From Gordonia bronchialis DSM 43247 (lineage in GTDB: Bacteria > Actinomycetota > Actinomycetes > Mycobacteriales > Mycobacteriaceae): 64,000 nucleotides of DNA. The translations under genes and the position numbers were made by a program. The notes below the pieces were generated by a model. The model was not told the DNA's origin, ran no database searches, and worked only from the letters and a program-made list of their open reading frames with translations. Every line of letters starts with the position of its first letter. Position 1 is the stretch's first letter. Shown here in pieces: positions 1 to 7,616 of the stretch. The stretch spans positions 2,604,001-2,668,000 of the forward strand of contig NC_013441.1 in assembly GCF_000024785.1 (NCBI RefSeq), read 5' to 3'.

Positions 1-254
1 TGCGCCGACTTGTCGAAACCCGCCGCCAGCCCGAACGGGGCCGGGAAATCGACCCCGAAGACGCGCTGATGCAACACGGGATCATGTGGCGCAAGGACTT
101 TCGCGGCCATCTGGCGCAGCGGCGTGACCCGGCCGGTGAGGCTGATCGCCCCGAACGCGATGCCGTGGATGCGTTCGGGCGAGAGCAGGAACATCAGTTT
201 GAGCAGCAGGGGATATACCGCGCCGTTCACGGTGTGCAGTGCGCGCCTCAGCAT
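1..254 (-). CDS. pyrD: Dihydroorotate dehydrogenase (quinone), N-terminal part, cut by window edge
   Basis: Only the first 84 codons are inside the window; the gene runs off the left edge. The enzyme oxidises dihydroorotate to orotate in pyrimidine synthesis and passes electrons to membrane quinone. The visible part has the amphipathic N-terminal helix of class 2 enzymes (LLLKLMFLLSPERIHG) followed by the conserved VFGVDFPAPFGLAAGFDK stretch that opens the FMN barrel. The ATG at 254 overlaps the stop of the upstream DUF5703 gene by 7 bases, so the two are probably translationally coupled. In M. tuberculosis pyrD also lies beside lppL. Confidence 0.93.
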   Translation of the reverse strand, partial: MLRRALHTVNGAVYPLLLKLMFLLSPERIHGIAFGAISLTGRVTPLRQMAAKVLAPHDPVLHQRVFGVDFPAPFGLAAGFDKSA

Positions 255-535
255 GCCGGTGCATCCCGTTGGCGCGGTGGACGTTTGCGACGCAGCAGAA
301 CCTTACGGGTGCCGTCGGAGTAGAGCCGTACCCGCGACAGTTCCCACCCGCCGAACTCGGCTTCGAGGGCAAGTCGCATGGATGCGGTCACCCGCGTGAT
401 CTCCGGCGGCAGTCGCAAAAGCACGCACTCGTAATCTTCGGAGGTGACCTCCCAGCCGTCGGGATGGCGGGAACCGATGCGAATCCCCGTGCGGCCCTGG
501 CCGGCCGGACGGCGGCGGCTACCGTGCATCGTCAC
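248..535 (-). CDS. DUF5703 family small protein
   Basis: A 95-residue protein of unknown function, recognised as DUF5703 by the central block YECVLLRLPPEITRVTA followed by the FGGWELSRVRLYSDGTRKV stretch. It is small, charged and has no signal peptide or membrane segment. It is the middle gene of a tight minus-strand unit: its GTG start at 535 shares four bases (GTGA) with the stop of the lipoprotein gene, and its stop overlaps the pyrD ATG. A second start, ATG at 529, is two codons downstream. The coupling suggests co-expression with pyrD, but no function can be inferred. Confidence 0.8.
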   Translation of the reverse strand: MTMHGSRRRPAGQGRTGIRIGSRHPDGWEVTSEDYECVLLRLPPEITRVTASMRLALEAEFGGWELSRVRLYSDGTRKVLLRRKRPPRQRDAPAC

Positions 536-1647
536 CGACCCGGCTCGACGGTACCCCGAGGTGTCGCACGCTCGGTGAACGGCTGATAGACCTGCAGACC
601 GCCATCGCGTCCACCGAGGACGTAGACGGTTCCCGCGACGCCGTCGGTGGCCAGGAGATCCGGTTGGGCGGGCGTGGCGAAACGGGTGATCTCTCGTGGT
701 TCACCGTCGGCAAGGTCATAGGCCACCACCTCGTTGTTCCCGGTTGTCGACACCCAGAGCAGGTTTCGGGTGTCGTCGTAGTCTACGGCGTACGGCCCGT
801 CGGGCACGGGATAGCGGAAGCGCATGACCAGCGGTGAGCCGAAGAATCCGATGATCTCGTTGTCGCGGGTGTTGGCCACCAGGACGCGGCCGTAGTGGTC
901 GACGGTGGAGGTGGTGGCCCCGTTTCCGGCGCGCAGCGCGGGTTTGAGGTCTCCGGTGTCGATGTCGACCGGCGTCACCGAGGATTGGGCGCGGTCGAGG
1001 ACGACGACCTGCTCGGTGGCCAGATCGGCGCCCGGCGGGGACACGGTGATGTCATCGACACGCACGAAGCCGGCGATGTCGCGCTGCTGGCGTAGCTCAC
1101 GGTCGAAGACCACGACGTGGCCCGTGGCCGTGCCGATCAGGATGCGGCCGTCGGCGGTGACGGCGATCGCTGTGGGCGCATCCACCCCGGTGGGTGTCGA
1201 TGTCGGGCGTCCCGAGGCGTCGATACGCACCAGGGTGCGCGGTCCCGCGCCGATCACCGACGCGTCGGCGTCCGCGGCGATCACCGTCAGCTCAGGGGTC
1301 GGTGTACGGGTGGCGGTCGCCTCAGCGCGGTTCAGGGCAGCGGTCCCGTAGCGCAGGACCTCGGTGCCGGCCGGTCCGAGAATGAACAGGTTGGTGCCGG
1401 CGACGGCCATGTCCCGTGCGCCCGCCGGCGCCGCGACGATGGTGCCGGGCGGGGTGCGGACCGGTCCCGGCGGAGACGCGACGGCACTGGCCGGGGTCAC
1501 CGTCGGCACATCCGGTCGATCGTCGTCCGATGAGCCGCACCCGGCTGCCACCGACACCACCAGGGCGGTCAACAGCAGTGTCGTCAGGACGGACCGGCTG
1601 CGGCGGCGTCGCGGTTCGTCGCGATGCGTTCTCCTCGGCACAGGCAT
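532..1647 (-). CDS. lppL: LppL-like lipoprotein with beta-propeller-type repeats
   Basis: A 371-residue secreted lipoprotein. The N-terminus is Arg-rich, then a hydrophobic run ends in the lipobox VAAGC with the acylated Cys at residue 37, so it should be anchored to the outer face of the membrane. The rest consists of short repeats of YncE/NHL-propeller type (for example [13 protein letters not shown] near the C-terminus), which usually form a binding scaffold. ATG 1647 places the Arg-rich n-region just before the hydrophobic core; ATG 1656 would add three residues. First gene of the lppL-DUF5703-pyrD unit. M. tuberculosis LppL (Rv2138) also adjoins pyrD. The ligand is unknown. Confidence 0.82.
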   Translation of the reverse strand: MPVPRRTHRDEPRRRRSRSVLTTLLLTALVVSVAAGCGSSDDDRPDVPTVTPASAVASPPGPVRTPPGTIVAAPAGARDMAVAGTNLFILGPAGTEVLRYGTAALNRAEATATRTPTPELTVIAADADASVIGAGPRTLVRIDASGRPTSTPTGVDAPTAIAVTADGRILIGTATGHVVVFDRELRQQRDIAGFVRVDDITVSPPGADLATEQVVVLDRAQSSVTPVDIDTGDLKPALRAGNGATTSTVDHYGRVLVANTRDNEIIGFFGSPLVMRFRYPVPDGPYAVDYDDTRNLLWVSTTGNNEVVAYDLADGEPREITRFATPAQPDLLATDGVAGTVYVLGGRDGGLQVYQPFTERATPRGTVEPGR

Positions 1648-1707
1648 GCCCACCATCTTGCGCGAAGCGCGGGTGTGGCCGTCCGGCGGGTTGGCCGCCG
1701 CGCCGCG

Positions 1708-1713
1708 TAGCAT
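1708..1713 (+). promoter_or_regulatory. -10 box (TAGCAT) of the uORF-uppP transcript
   Basis: TAGCAT fits the actinobacterial TANNNT -10 consensus and ends 8 bases before a GTG at 1722, so the mRNA probably starts at or within a base or two of that GTG. No clear -35 is visible. Confidence 0.45.
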
Positions 1714-1721
1714 CGGGCGCC

Positions 1722-1757
1722 GTGACTCATGCGTACAGGCCGGGGGGTCCGGCGTGA
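1722..1757 (+). CDS. Possible leaderless 11-codon uORF coupled to uppP
   Basis: The frame GTG-ACT-CAT-GCG encodes [11 protein letters not shown] and stops with a TGA whose bases overlap the uppP GTG (GTGA at 1754-1757). It sits directly behind a -10 box, so it would be read from the 5' end of the transcript. Its end contains a run of six G (about 1742-1747) at Shine-Dalgarno distance from the uppP start. The likely role is to deliver ribosomes to uppP; the peptide itself may have no function. Inferred from spacing only. Confidence 0.4.
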   Translation: MTHAYRPGGPA

Positions 1758-2596
1758 CCGACTCGATGACCTGGGCCCAGTCGATCGTCCTCGGGACGTT
1801 GCAGGGCCTCACCGAATTCCTGCCGATCTCGTCGTCGGGGCATCTGCGGATCGCATCCGAGCTGATGTTCGGTGGTGACGCCGGGGCGTCGTTCACGGCG
1901 GTCACCCAGCTCGGCACCGAAGCCGCGGTGCTCGTCTTCTTCGCACGCGACATCGTCCGCATCATCGCGGCCTGGTTCCGCGGACTGTTCCACGCCGACG
2001 AACGCGGACTCGACTACCGGGTCGGCTGGTATGTGATCTTCGCAACCATTCCGATCGGGCTGATCGGCTTCGTCTTCAAGGATGAGATCCGTACCACCGG
2101 GCGCAACCTGTGGCTGGTGGCGACGGTGCTGATCCTGTTCTCCGGGGTGTTCTGGCTGGCCGAGCGGTACGGGGTCAAACGCCGCTCCATGGAGCAGCTG
2201 ACGTTGCGCGACGGTCTGGTCATGGGCGCGGCACAGTGTCTGGCGCTGGTCCCCGGCGTGTCCCGCTCGGGAGCGACCGCCAGCGCCGGTCTGTTCCTCG
2301 GCCTCCAACGCGAGGCCGCCTTCCGCTTCTCCTTCCTGCTGGCCATCCCGGCGGTCACCGCCTCGGGACTCTTCAGCCTCCCGGATGCCTTCTCGCCCAG
2401 CGGTGAGGGCATGGAGGCCAGTGGGCCGCAGCTGCTCGTGGCGACCGTGATCGCGTTCGTCGTCGGTTATGCCGCGATCGCCTGGCTGCTGAAGTTCGTC
2501 AGCCACCATTCGATGAACTGGTTCGGGCTCTACCGGGTCGCGCTGGGCGTACTCGTGATCGTGCTGCTGTCGACCGGCGTCATCAGCGCCACCTGA
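1754..2596 (+). CDS. uppP: Undecaprenyl-diphosphatase (bacitracin resistance protein)
   Basis: An integral membrane enzyme of 280 residues that dephosphorylates C55/C50-polyprenyl diphosphate to recycle the lipid carrier for peptidoglycan and arabinogalactan synthesis. Both family signatures are present: [12 protein letters not shown] at residues 19-30 with the catalytic Glu and Ser-rich loop, and PGVSRSGAT near residue 170 with the catalytic Arg. Around seven hydrophobic helices follow the usual pattern and the length matches the family. GTG 1754 is preferred because it overlaps the stop of a short upstream frame; ATG 1766 is the alternative. Counterpart of Rv2136c. Confidence 0.96.
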   Translation: MTDSMTWAQSIVLGTLQGLTEFLPISSSGHLRIASELMFGGDAGASFTAVTQLGTEAAVLVFFARDIVRIIAAWFRGLFHADERGLDYRVGWYVIFATIPIGLIGFVFKDEIRTTGRNLWLVATVLILFSGVFWLAERYGVKRRSMEQLTLRDGLVMGAAQCLALVPGVSRSGATASAGLFLGLQREAAFRFSFLLAIPAVTASGLFSLPDAFSPSGEGMEASGPQLLVATVIAFVVGYAAIAWLLKFVSHHSMNWFGLYRVALGVLVIVLLSTGVISAT

Positions 2597-2617
2597 CCTG
2601 TTCGGACCCCCAGCGCC

Positions 2618-2623
2618 TAGGGT
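2618..2623 (+). promoter_or_regulatory. Leaderless -10 box (TAGGGT) of the histidine phosphatase gene
   Basis: TAGGGT is followed by six bases and then ATG 2630, so transcription should start on the start codon itself. No Shine-Dalgarno precedes this ATG, which agrees with leaderless translation. Confidence 0.55.
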
Positions 2624-2629
2624 TGAGCC

Positions 2630-3415
2630 ATGACCGTGATTCTCGTCCGGCACGGACGCTCGACGGCCAACACCTCCGGCGTTCTCGCCGGCCGGACGCC
2701 GGGCGTTGGTCTCGACGACACCGGTCGCGCCCAGGCGCACGACCTGGTCCGCCGTCTCGGGGTCTGCCTCGACGACATCGACGTGGTGGCGCGTTCGCCG
2801 CTGCAGCGCTGCGCCGAGACAGTGGCACCGCTGCTGGCCGCCCTGGGTGCCCGCGACGGTGCGCGTCCGATCCCCGAGGTGGTCGTCGACGATCTGGCCG
2901 AGGTCGACTATGGGGGATGGACCAATCGTCCGATCCGCGAGTTGCTCGGCGAACCACTGTGGAAGGTCGTCCAGCAGCAGCCGTCGGCGGCGGTGTTCCC
3001 CGACGGGGAGGGCCTGGCCGACGTCCAGGCACGGGCGGTGAGCGCTATCCGGTCGCTCGACCGGATTCACGGCGGCGAGGACGGCTCGGGCGTGTGGGTG
3101 GCCTGCTCACACGGCGACGTCATCAAGTCGATCATCGCCGACGCGATGGGTATGCATCTCGACGCGTTCCAGCGCATCGTCGTCGAACCGGCGTCGATCA
3201 GTGTGATCCGCTACGGGTCGACGCGCCCCTACGTGCACACGGTGAACAGCACCGAGGTGCTGTCGGTTCCGAAACGCCGGCGGCACGACGGCGACGACGA
3301 CGCGGTGGTGGGCGGTGCCACCGGCACCGATCGCGACGGATCCGCGCCGCCGGACGCCGCGGCGACGCTCTCCGCCTCGGCCGGGTCTGCGGTACCGGGG
3401 ACGGGACCGGGATAA
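2630..3415 (+). CDS. Histidine phosphatase, MSMEG_4193 type
   Basis: A 261-residue member of the histidine phosphatase (phosphoglycerate mutase-like) superfamily. The phosphohistidine motif RHG lies at residues 7-9, the supporting Arg is in the SPLQRCAET region, and the second catalytic His is in SHGD near residue 160. The first residues (MTVILVRHGRS) and the low-complexity tail after about residue 215 are typical of the actinobacterial group represented by Rv2135c. The substrate is not known; a true mutase role is unlikely. It precedes the DUF3090 and SCO1664-family genes in an arrangement conserved across Actinobacteria, which suggests a shared pathway. Confidence 0.88.
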   Translation: MTVILVRHGRSTANTSGVLAGRTPGVGLDDTGRAQAHDLVRRLGVCLDDIDVVARSPLQRCAETVAPLLAALGARDGARPIPEVVVDDLAEVDYGGWTNRPIRELLGEPLWKVVQQQPSAAVFPDGEGLADVQARAVSAIRSLDRIHGGEDGSGVWVACSHGDVIKSIIADAMGMHLDAFQRIVVEPASISVIRYGSTRPYVHTVNSTEVLSVPKRRRHDGDDDAVVGGATGTDRDGSAPPDAAATLSASAGSAVPGTGPG

Positions 3416-3416
3416 T
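3411..3416 (+). promoter_or_regulatory. -10 box (GATAAT) for the DUF3090 gene
   Basis: GATAAT overlaps the stop codon of the phosphatase gene and lies 27 bases before ATG 3444, leaving a short leader that holds a strong AGGAGG. It could add transcription of DUF3090 and the next gene apart from readthrough. Confidence 0.4.
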
Positions 3417-3443
3417 GGGAGCGACCACCAAGGAGGTGATGTG

Positions 3444-4160
3444 ATGTCACGCGCGATTCACGTGTTCCGCAGCCCGGACCGCTTCATCGCCGGAACCATC
3501 GGCCAGCCGGGCGATCGGACGTTCTACCTCCAGGCCGTGCACGAGACACGCATCGTCAGTGTCATGCTCGAAAAGCAGCAGGTGCAGATCCTGGCCGATC
3601 GCATCGGAGCTCTCCTCGAGGAGATCCATCGCCGGTTCGGCACGCCGATACCGCCGGCGACCGATCGGGTGGGGGATCTGAGTCCGCTCGTCATGCCCGT
3701 GGACGCGGAGTTCCGGGTCGGCACCATGGGGCTCGGCTGGGATGCCGAGTCCGAGGCCGTGGTGGTCGAACTGCTCGCCATCACCGAGGGGGAGTTCGAC
3801 GAGAGTGTGGTTCTCGACGACACCGACGAGGGTCCGGATGCGGTGCGGGTGTTTCTGACGACCGAGGCGGCCCGCGAATTCGCGGCGCGCTCGTCGAGGG
3901 TGATCTCCGCCGGTCGCCAACCGTGCCCGCTGTGCGGTGACCCACTCGATCCGGACGGCCATCTGTGCGTGCGCACCAATGGCTACCGGCGTGACGCCCA
4001 GCTGAGCAAGTCGCTCGACTTCATCGACCCGGATGTCTTCAACAGCCTTGCCGCACAAGGAGATCTGGACCGACTCGAATCCTCCGAGGAATTCGGCGAG
4101 GACGATCCGGACGACAACGGACCCGACCCGGACGGTCCCGAGCCGGATTCTCGCGCCTGA
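3444..4160 (+). CDS. DUF3090 family protein
   Basis: A 238-residue cytoplasmic protein of unknown function, recognised by the DUF3090 opening SRAIHVFRSPDRFIAGTIG and the block FYLQAVHETRIVSVMLEKQQ. Near residue 160 it has CPLCGDPLDPDGHLC, an arrangement able to bind zinc or another metal, followed by a charged Asp/Glu/Pro-rich tail. ATG 3444 is fixed by AGGAGG at 3431-3436. It always neighbours a histidine phosphatase and a SCO1664-family protein in Actinobacteria (Rv2135c-Rv2133c in M. tuberculosis), so the three probably act together. The reaction is not established. Confidence 0.87.
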   Translation: MSRAIHVFRSPDRFIAGTIGQPGDRTFYLQAVHETRIVSVMLEKQQVQILADRIGALLEEIHRRFGTPIPPATDRVGDLSPLVMPVDAEFRVGTMGLGWDAESEAVVVELLAITEGEFDESVVLDDTDEGPDAVRVFLTTEAAREFAARSSRVISAGRQPCPLCGDPLDPDGHLCVRTNGYRRDAQLSKSLDFIDPDVFNSLAAQGDLDRLESSEEFGEDDPDDNGPDPDGPEPDSRA

Positions 4161-4191
4161 TGACCGCGAGCCGGCCGGCCGGCGCCCGTCC

Positions 4192-5040
4192 GTGATGGCG
4201 GCCGACATCCTGCGCGACGGAGAACTCGTCATCCTCGGTCGGATACCGTCGGCGAGCAACACCACCCTGGTGTGCGACGCCGTGATCGGCGGTGCTGATC
4301 TGAGCGGTGCTGATGCGGACGGGAACGAGCTGCGCTGCGTGTACAAGCCCGTCCGCGGGGAGGTGCCCCTGTGGGACTTCCCGGACGGCACCCTCGCGGG
4401 CCGGGAGGTCGCGTCGTACCTGATCTCCGATGCCCTCGGCTGGGGTGTGGTCCCCAAGACCATCCTGCGTGACGGGCCACTGGGTCCCGGGATGGTGCAG
4501 CGATGGATCGAGACACCCGACAACACCGAACACCCCGTACCCGAACCGAACCCGCGGGTCGACCTCGTGGACCTCTGTCCCGCCGACACCGTGCCGGTCG
4601 GTTACCGGGCGGTGCTGCGGGCGCTTGATCCGCTCGGCGAGCCGGTGGTCCTAGTCCATGCCGACGATCCCCGCCTGCAGCGCATGGCGGTACTCGACGT
4701 GGTGCTCAACAACGCCGACCGCAAGGGCGGGCACGTGCTGGAAGGACTCGACGGCGGGGTGTACGGCATCGACCACGGGATCTGCCTGCACGCCGAGGAC
4801 AAGCTCCGGACCGTGCTGTGGGGGTGGGCGGGTGAGCCGGTACCGGCGCACCTCGTCGCCGACCTGACCGCGCTGGCCGACCGGCTCGAATCCGACGACG
4901 CCGATCTCACGATCGCGCTGGCCACCCACATCACCGCCGACGAGATCGACGCACTCACCCTGCGCGTGTTGCTGCTGGCCGAGACCGCGACGATGCCCAT
5001 GCCGCCGGGCCATCGTCCCATCCCGTGGCCACCGTTCTGA
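4192..5040 (+). CDS. SCO1664 family protein (PI3/4-kinase-like fold)
   Basis: A 282-residue protein of the TIGR03843/SCO1664 family. The central segment LNNADRKGGHVL followed by YGIDHG resembles the catalytic and metal-binding loops of phosphatidylinositol 3/4-kinase-like enzymes (Asp and Asn in the first, Asp in the second), and YKPVRGE earlier carries a candidate nucleotide-binding Lys. Kinase activity is inference. GTG 4192 and ATG 4195 are adjacent in-frame starts and both begin downstream of the DUF3090 stop. The protein is soluble with no signal peptide. It ends 42 bases before mshC, which has its own promoter-like box. Confidence 0.83.
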   Translation: MMAADILRDGELVILGRIPSASNTTLVCDAVIGGADLSGADADGNELRCVYKPVRGEVPLWDFPDGTLAGREVASYLISDALGWGVVPKTILRDGPLGPGMVQRWIETPDNTEHPVPEPNPRVDLVDLCPADTVPVGYRAVLRALDPLGEPVVLVHADDPRLQRMAVLDVVLNNADRKGGHVLEGLDGGVYGIDHGICLHAEDKLRTVLWGWAGEPVPAHLVADLTALADRLESDDADLTIALATHITADEIDALTLRVLLLAETATMPMPPGHRPIPWPPF

Positions 5041-5070
5041 TCCCGAGTTCGGGGCGCTGGGCCCGGCCCA

Positions 5071-5076
5071 TACAGT
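5071..5076 (+). promoter_or_regulatory. Leaderless -10 box (TACAGT) of mshC
   Basis: TACAGT ends six bases before ATG 5083. The GGAGG in the spacer lies only one base from the ATG, too close to serve as a Shine-Dalgarno, so a leaderless start is favoured. Confidence 0.5.
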
Positions 5077-5082
5077 GGAGGC

Positions 5083-6324
5083 ATGCAGTCGTGGCCTGAT
5101 CCCGAAGTCCCGAAGCTGTCCGGGGACTCGCCGGCGCTCCGTCTCTACGACACGGCCGACCGTGCTGTCCGCCCGGTCGCACCCGGCCCCACGGCCACCC
5201 TGTACGTCTGTGGGATCACGCCCTACGACGCGACCCACCTCGGCCACGCGGCCACTTACGTGACCTTCGATCAGGTCAACCGGGTCCTACGCGATCAGGG
5301 CCATGACGTGCACTACGTGCAGAACATCACCGACGTCGACGACCCCCTGTTCGAGCGGGCCGAACGCGACGGCGTCGACTGGCGTGAGCTCGGCTCCGAG
5401 CAGATCCAGTTGTTCCGCGACGACATGACGGCCCTGCGGGTCCTGCCCCCGCGTGACTACATCGGCGCGATGGAATCGGTCGACGAGGTCATCGAGGCCG
5501 TCGAGAAACTCCTGGCGTCGGGCGCGGCGTACGTGGTGGACGATCCGGAGTACCCCGATGTGTACTTCCGCACCGACGCCACCGAGCAGTTCGGCTACGA
5601 GTCCGGATACGACCGCGCGACCATGGCGAGGTTCTTCGCCGAGCGTGGCGGCGACCCCGACCGCGCGGGCAAACGCGATCCGCTCGACGCGGTGCTGTGG
5701 CGTGCCGCGCGAGACGGCGAACCGTCCTGGGAGGCGCCCTTCGGTCCCGGCCGGCCGGGCTGGCACATCGAGTGCTCGGCCATCGCGCTCAACCGTCTGG
5801 GCATCGAGTTCGACATCCAGGGCGGCGGCAACGACCTGATCTTCCCGCACCACGAGTTCTCCGCGGCCCACGGCGAGGCACTCACCGACTCCCGGCGCTT
5901 CGCACGGCATTACGTGCACACCGGCATGGTGGGTCTCGACGGCGAGAAGATGTCCAAGAGCCGGGGCAACCTCGTATTCGTGTCGGTGTTGCGGCGCGAC
6001 GGCGTCGACCCGGCCGCCATCCGGCTGGCGCTGTTGGCCGACCACTACCGGTCCGACCGGATGTGGACCGATGACGTGCTCGCCACCGCCGTCGACCGGC
6101 TGCAGCGCTGGCGCACCGCAGCCGCGGCCCCCGCCGGACCGGATGCCGCGCCCACCGTCGCGCGGCTGCGCCAGCACCTCGCCGACGATCTCGACACCCC
6201 CAAAGCCCTTGACGCCGTGGATGCCTGGTGCGCCGACGTGCGCACCGGGATCGGTTCGGATCCCGCGGCACCGGCGCAGATCGCGCGGGCGGTGGATGCC
6301 CTGCTGGGCGTCGTCATCGCCTGA
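5083..6324 (+). CDS. mshC: L-cysteine:1D-myo-inositol 2-amino-2-deoxy-alpha-D-glucopyranoside ligase (mycothiol)
   Basis: A 413-residue ATP-dependent ligase joining cysteine to GlcN-inositol, the third committed step of mycothiol synthesis. It is a cysteinyl-tRNA synthetase paralogue without the anticodon domain. Visible are Cys43 in YVCGITPYD (zinc ligand and cysteine binding), the HIGH-type THLGHA, the second zinc region WHIECS, HHEFS, and the KMSKS loop at [10 protein letters not shown]. The length equals that of mycobacterial MshC. The cysQ gene that accompanies it in M. tuberculosis is not seen here. Mycothiol is the main low-molecular-weight thiol of Actinobacteria. Confidence 0.96.
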   Translation: MQSWPDPEVPKLSGDSPALRLYDTADRAVRPVAPGPTATLYVCGITPYDATHLGHAATYVTFDQVNRVLRDQGHDVHYVQNITDVDDPLFERAERDGVDWRELGSEQIQLFRDDMTALRVLPPRDYIGAMESVDEVIEAVEKLLASGAAYVVDDPEYPDVYFRTDATEQFGYESGYDRATMARFFAERGGDPDRAGKRDPLDAVLWRAARDGEPSWEAPFGPGRPGWHIECSAIALNRLGIEFDIQGGGNDLIFPHHEFSAAHGEALTDSRRFARHYVHTGMVGLDGEKMSKSRGNLVFVSVLRRDGVDPAAIRLALLADHYRSDRMWTDDVLATAVDRLQRWRTAAAAPAGPDAAPTVARLRQHLADDLDTPKALDAVDAWCADVRTGIGSDPAAPAQIARAVDALLGVVIA

Positions 6325-6359
6325 TCCGGCCCGATCCGCCCGAAACGGGGCGCAGTGGG

Positions 6360-6365
6360 TACAGT
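6360..6365 (+). promoter_or_regulatory. Leaderless -10 box (TACAGT) for the 102-residue protein
   Basis: TACAGT plus six bases leads straight to GTG 6372. There is no Shine-Dalgarno. The same box and spacing occur before mshC. Confidence 0.5.
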
Positions 6366-6371
6366 TCTCGC

Positions 6372-6680
6372 GTGGCTCGCGTGCAGGAGATCAAGCCGGA
6401 CACCGAATCCGGGGTGTGGACCGTCGTCACCCGGACGTCGACATATCTGCTCGACCTGGATGAGAAGACGTTGCTGCGGGCGCCGGGCGTGGGCGGCACC
6501 GGTGACGAGGAGTGGACGGTGAGCCGGCTGCGGCGGGATTCCGAGGACATCCCACTGCTCGGCGTGAAGTCGTGCCGGGTGGGGGAGTCCGCACAGTTCT
6601 GGGTGCGCGCAGCCGACGATCCCGACGTCCGCACCTGGCGGATCACCACGCCGGTGGTGTCCATCGAGCGAATCGGCTGA
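6372..6680 (+). CDS. Conserved hypothetical protein, 102 residues
   Basis: I do not recognise a named family. It is a small soluble protein rich in charged residues and Thr, with a beta-strand-like pattern (GVWTVVTRTSTYLLDLDEKT) and a repeated VSRL/VVSIERI hydrophobic pattern suggesting a compact beta domain. There is no signal peptide or membrane segment. GTG 6372 is chosen because of the -10 box at 6360; GTG 6381 is a shorter option. It lies between mshC and the convergent PAC2 gene and is separated from the latter's stop by only 3 bases. Codon use matches its neighbours. Confidence 0.6.
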   Translation: MARVQEIKPDTESGVWTVVTRTSTYLLDLDEKTLLRAPGVGGTGDEEWTVSRLRRDSEDIPLLGVKSCRVGESAQFWVRAADDPDVRTWRITTPVVSIERIG

Positions 6681-6683
6681 CCG

Positions 6684-7565
6684 CTACCCGCCGCCGAAGC
6701 TGCCGGGGCCGCGTCGCTTTAGATAGCGCTCGAACTCCGCGGCCAGGGCGTCCCCGTCGATCTTGGCCATCACCTCGTCGGGATCGACCTCGGCGTCACC
6801 GCGCTCCTCGAGACCGCGCACGTACTCGGCGATCTCCTCGTCGTCCTCGGTCATCTCGGTGACCGCCCGCTCCCATTCCTCGGCCTGCTCGGGCAGTGTG
6901 CCGAGCGGCACCTCGATGTCGAGGACCTCCTCGACCCGGGTGAGCAATGCCACCGTGGCCTTGGGATTGGGTGGCGTGGACACGTAGTGCGGGACCGCGG
7001 CCCAGAACGAGACAGCCGGCATCCCGCCCTGGACGAACATGTCCTGCAGCACGCCGGTGATGCCGGTCGGTCCCTCGTAGCGGCTCTCGGTGAGGTTGTA
7101 GCGGGCAGCGGACTCGCTGCTGAAGGCGCTGCCGGTGACCGGGACCGGCCGGGTGTGCGGGGTGTCGGCGAGTAGCGCGCCCAGCATCACGGTGGTCTCC
7201 ACGCCCAGCTGCTCGGCGAGGTCCACGATCTCGGCGCAGAAGCCGCGCCACCGCATATTCGGCTCGATGCCGCGCACGAGTACGATGTCCCGGTCGGCGC
7301 CGGCGGGGCTGCAGTACGAGATCGACGTCGTCGGCCAGTCGATACGGCGGGTGACGCCGTCGATCTGCTTGATGGTGGGGCGGTTGACCTGAAAGTCGTA
7401 GTAGTCGTCGGAGTCGATGTCGGCGAGCGGCTCGGCGTCCCACATGAGGGCCAGATGCTCGACGGCGCTGCTCGCCGCGTCTCCCGCGTCGTTCCATCCC
7501 TCGAACGCCGCGAGCAGGATGGGACGGCGGAGCACGGGAAGGTTCGGCATCTGCTCAGCGTTCAC
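6684..7565 (-). CDS. PAC2 family protein (proteasome-assembly-chaperone-like fold)
   Basis: A 293-residue actinobacterial PAC2 protein, counterpart of Rv2125. The family hallmarks are FEGWNDAGDAASSAVEHL near the N-terminus, the GIEPNMRWRGFC block, LGALLADTPHTRPVPV, and the GITGVLQDMF segment. The fold is shared with eukaryotic proteasome assembly chaperone 2, but a role in bacterial proteasome assembly has not been shown to my knowledge. A Glu/Asp-rich C-terminal third (residues 230-280) follows. GTG 7565 is set by a leaderless -10 box. It is transcribed away from metH across a 51-base divergent promoter region. Confidence 0.88.
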   Translation of the reverse strand: MNAEQMPNLPVLRRPILLAAFEGWNDAGDAASSAVEHLALMWDAEPLADIDSDDYYDFQVNRPTIKQIDGVTRRIDWPTTSISYCSPAGADRDIVLVRGIEPNMRWRGFCAEIVDLAEQLGVETTVMLGALLADTPHTRPVPVTGSAFSSESAARYNLTESRYEGPTGITGVLQDMFVQGGMPAVSFWAAVPHYVSTPPNPKATVALLTRVEEVLDIEVPLGTLPEQAEEWERAVTEMTEDDEEIAEYVRGLEERGDAEVDPDEVMAKIDGDALAAEFERYLKRRGPGSFGGG

Positions 7566-7571
7566 TGAACC

Positions 7572-7577
7572 AGCCTA
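7572..7577 (-). promoter_or_regulatory. Leaderless -10 box (TAGGCT) of the PAC2 gene
   Basis: Read on the minus strand, TAGGCT is followed by six bases and GTG 7565. It lies back to back with the metH -10 box 26 bases away. Confidence 0.5.
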
Positions 7578-7603
7578 CGACCGAACCCCGAGAGAGAGCG
7601 AAC

Positions 7604-7609
7604 TACGCT
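7604..7609 (+). promoter_or_regulatory. Leaderless -10 box (TACGCT) of metH
   Basis: TACGCT is followed by seven bases and ATG 7617. No ribosome binding site and no cobalamin riboswitch fit in the 51 bases between the two divergent start codons. Confidence 0.5.
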
Positions 7610-7616
7610 GACAACC

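Noticed and set aside
1364..1753. N-terminal extension of uppP upstream of GTG 1754
   Set aside because: The extra residues are Pro/Arg-rich, antisense to the lipoprotein gene, and not part of the uppP family.
1648..1965. Longer 477-residue version of the lipoprotein starting at 1965
   Set aside because: It would bury the signal peptide 106 residues inside and overlap uppP; ATG 1647 gives a normal lipoprotein.
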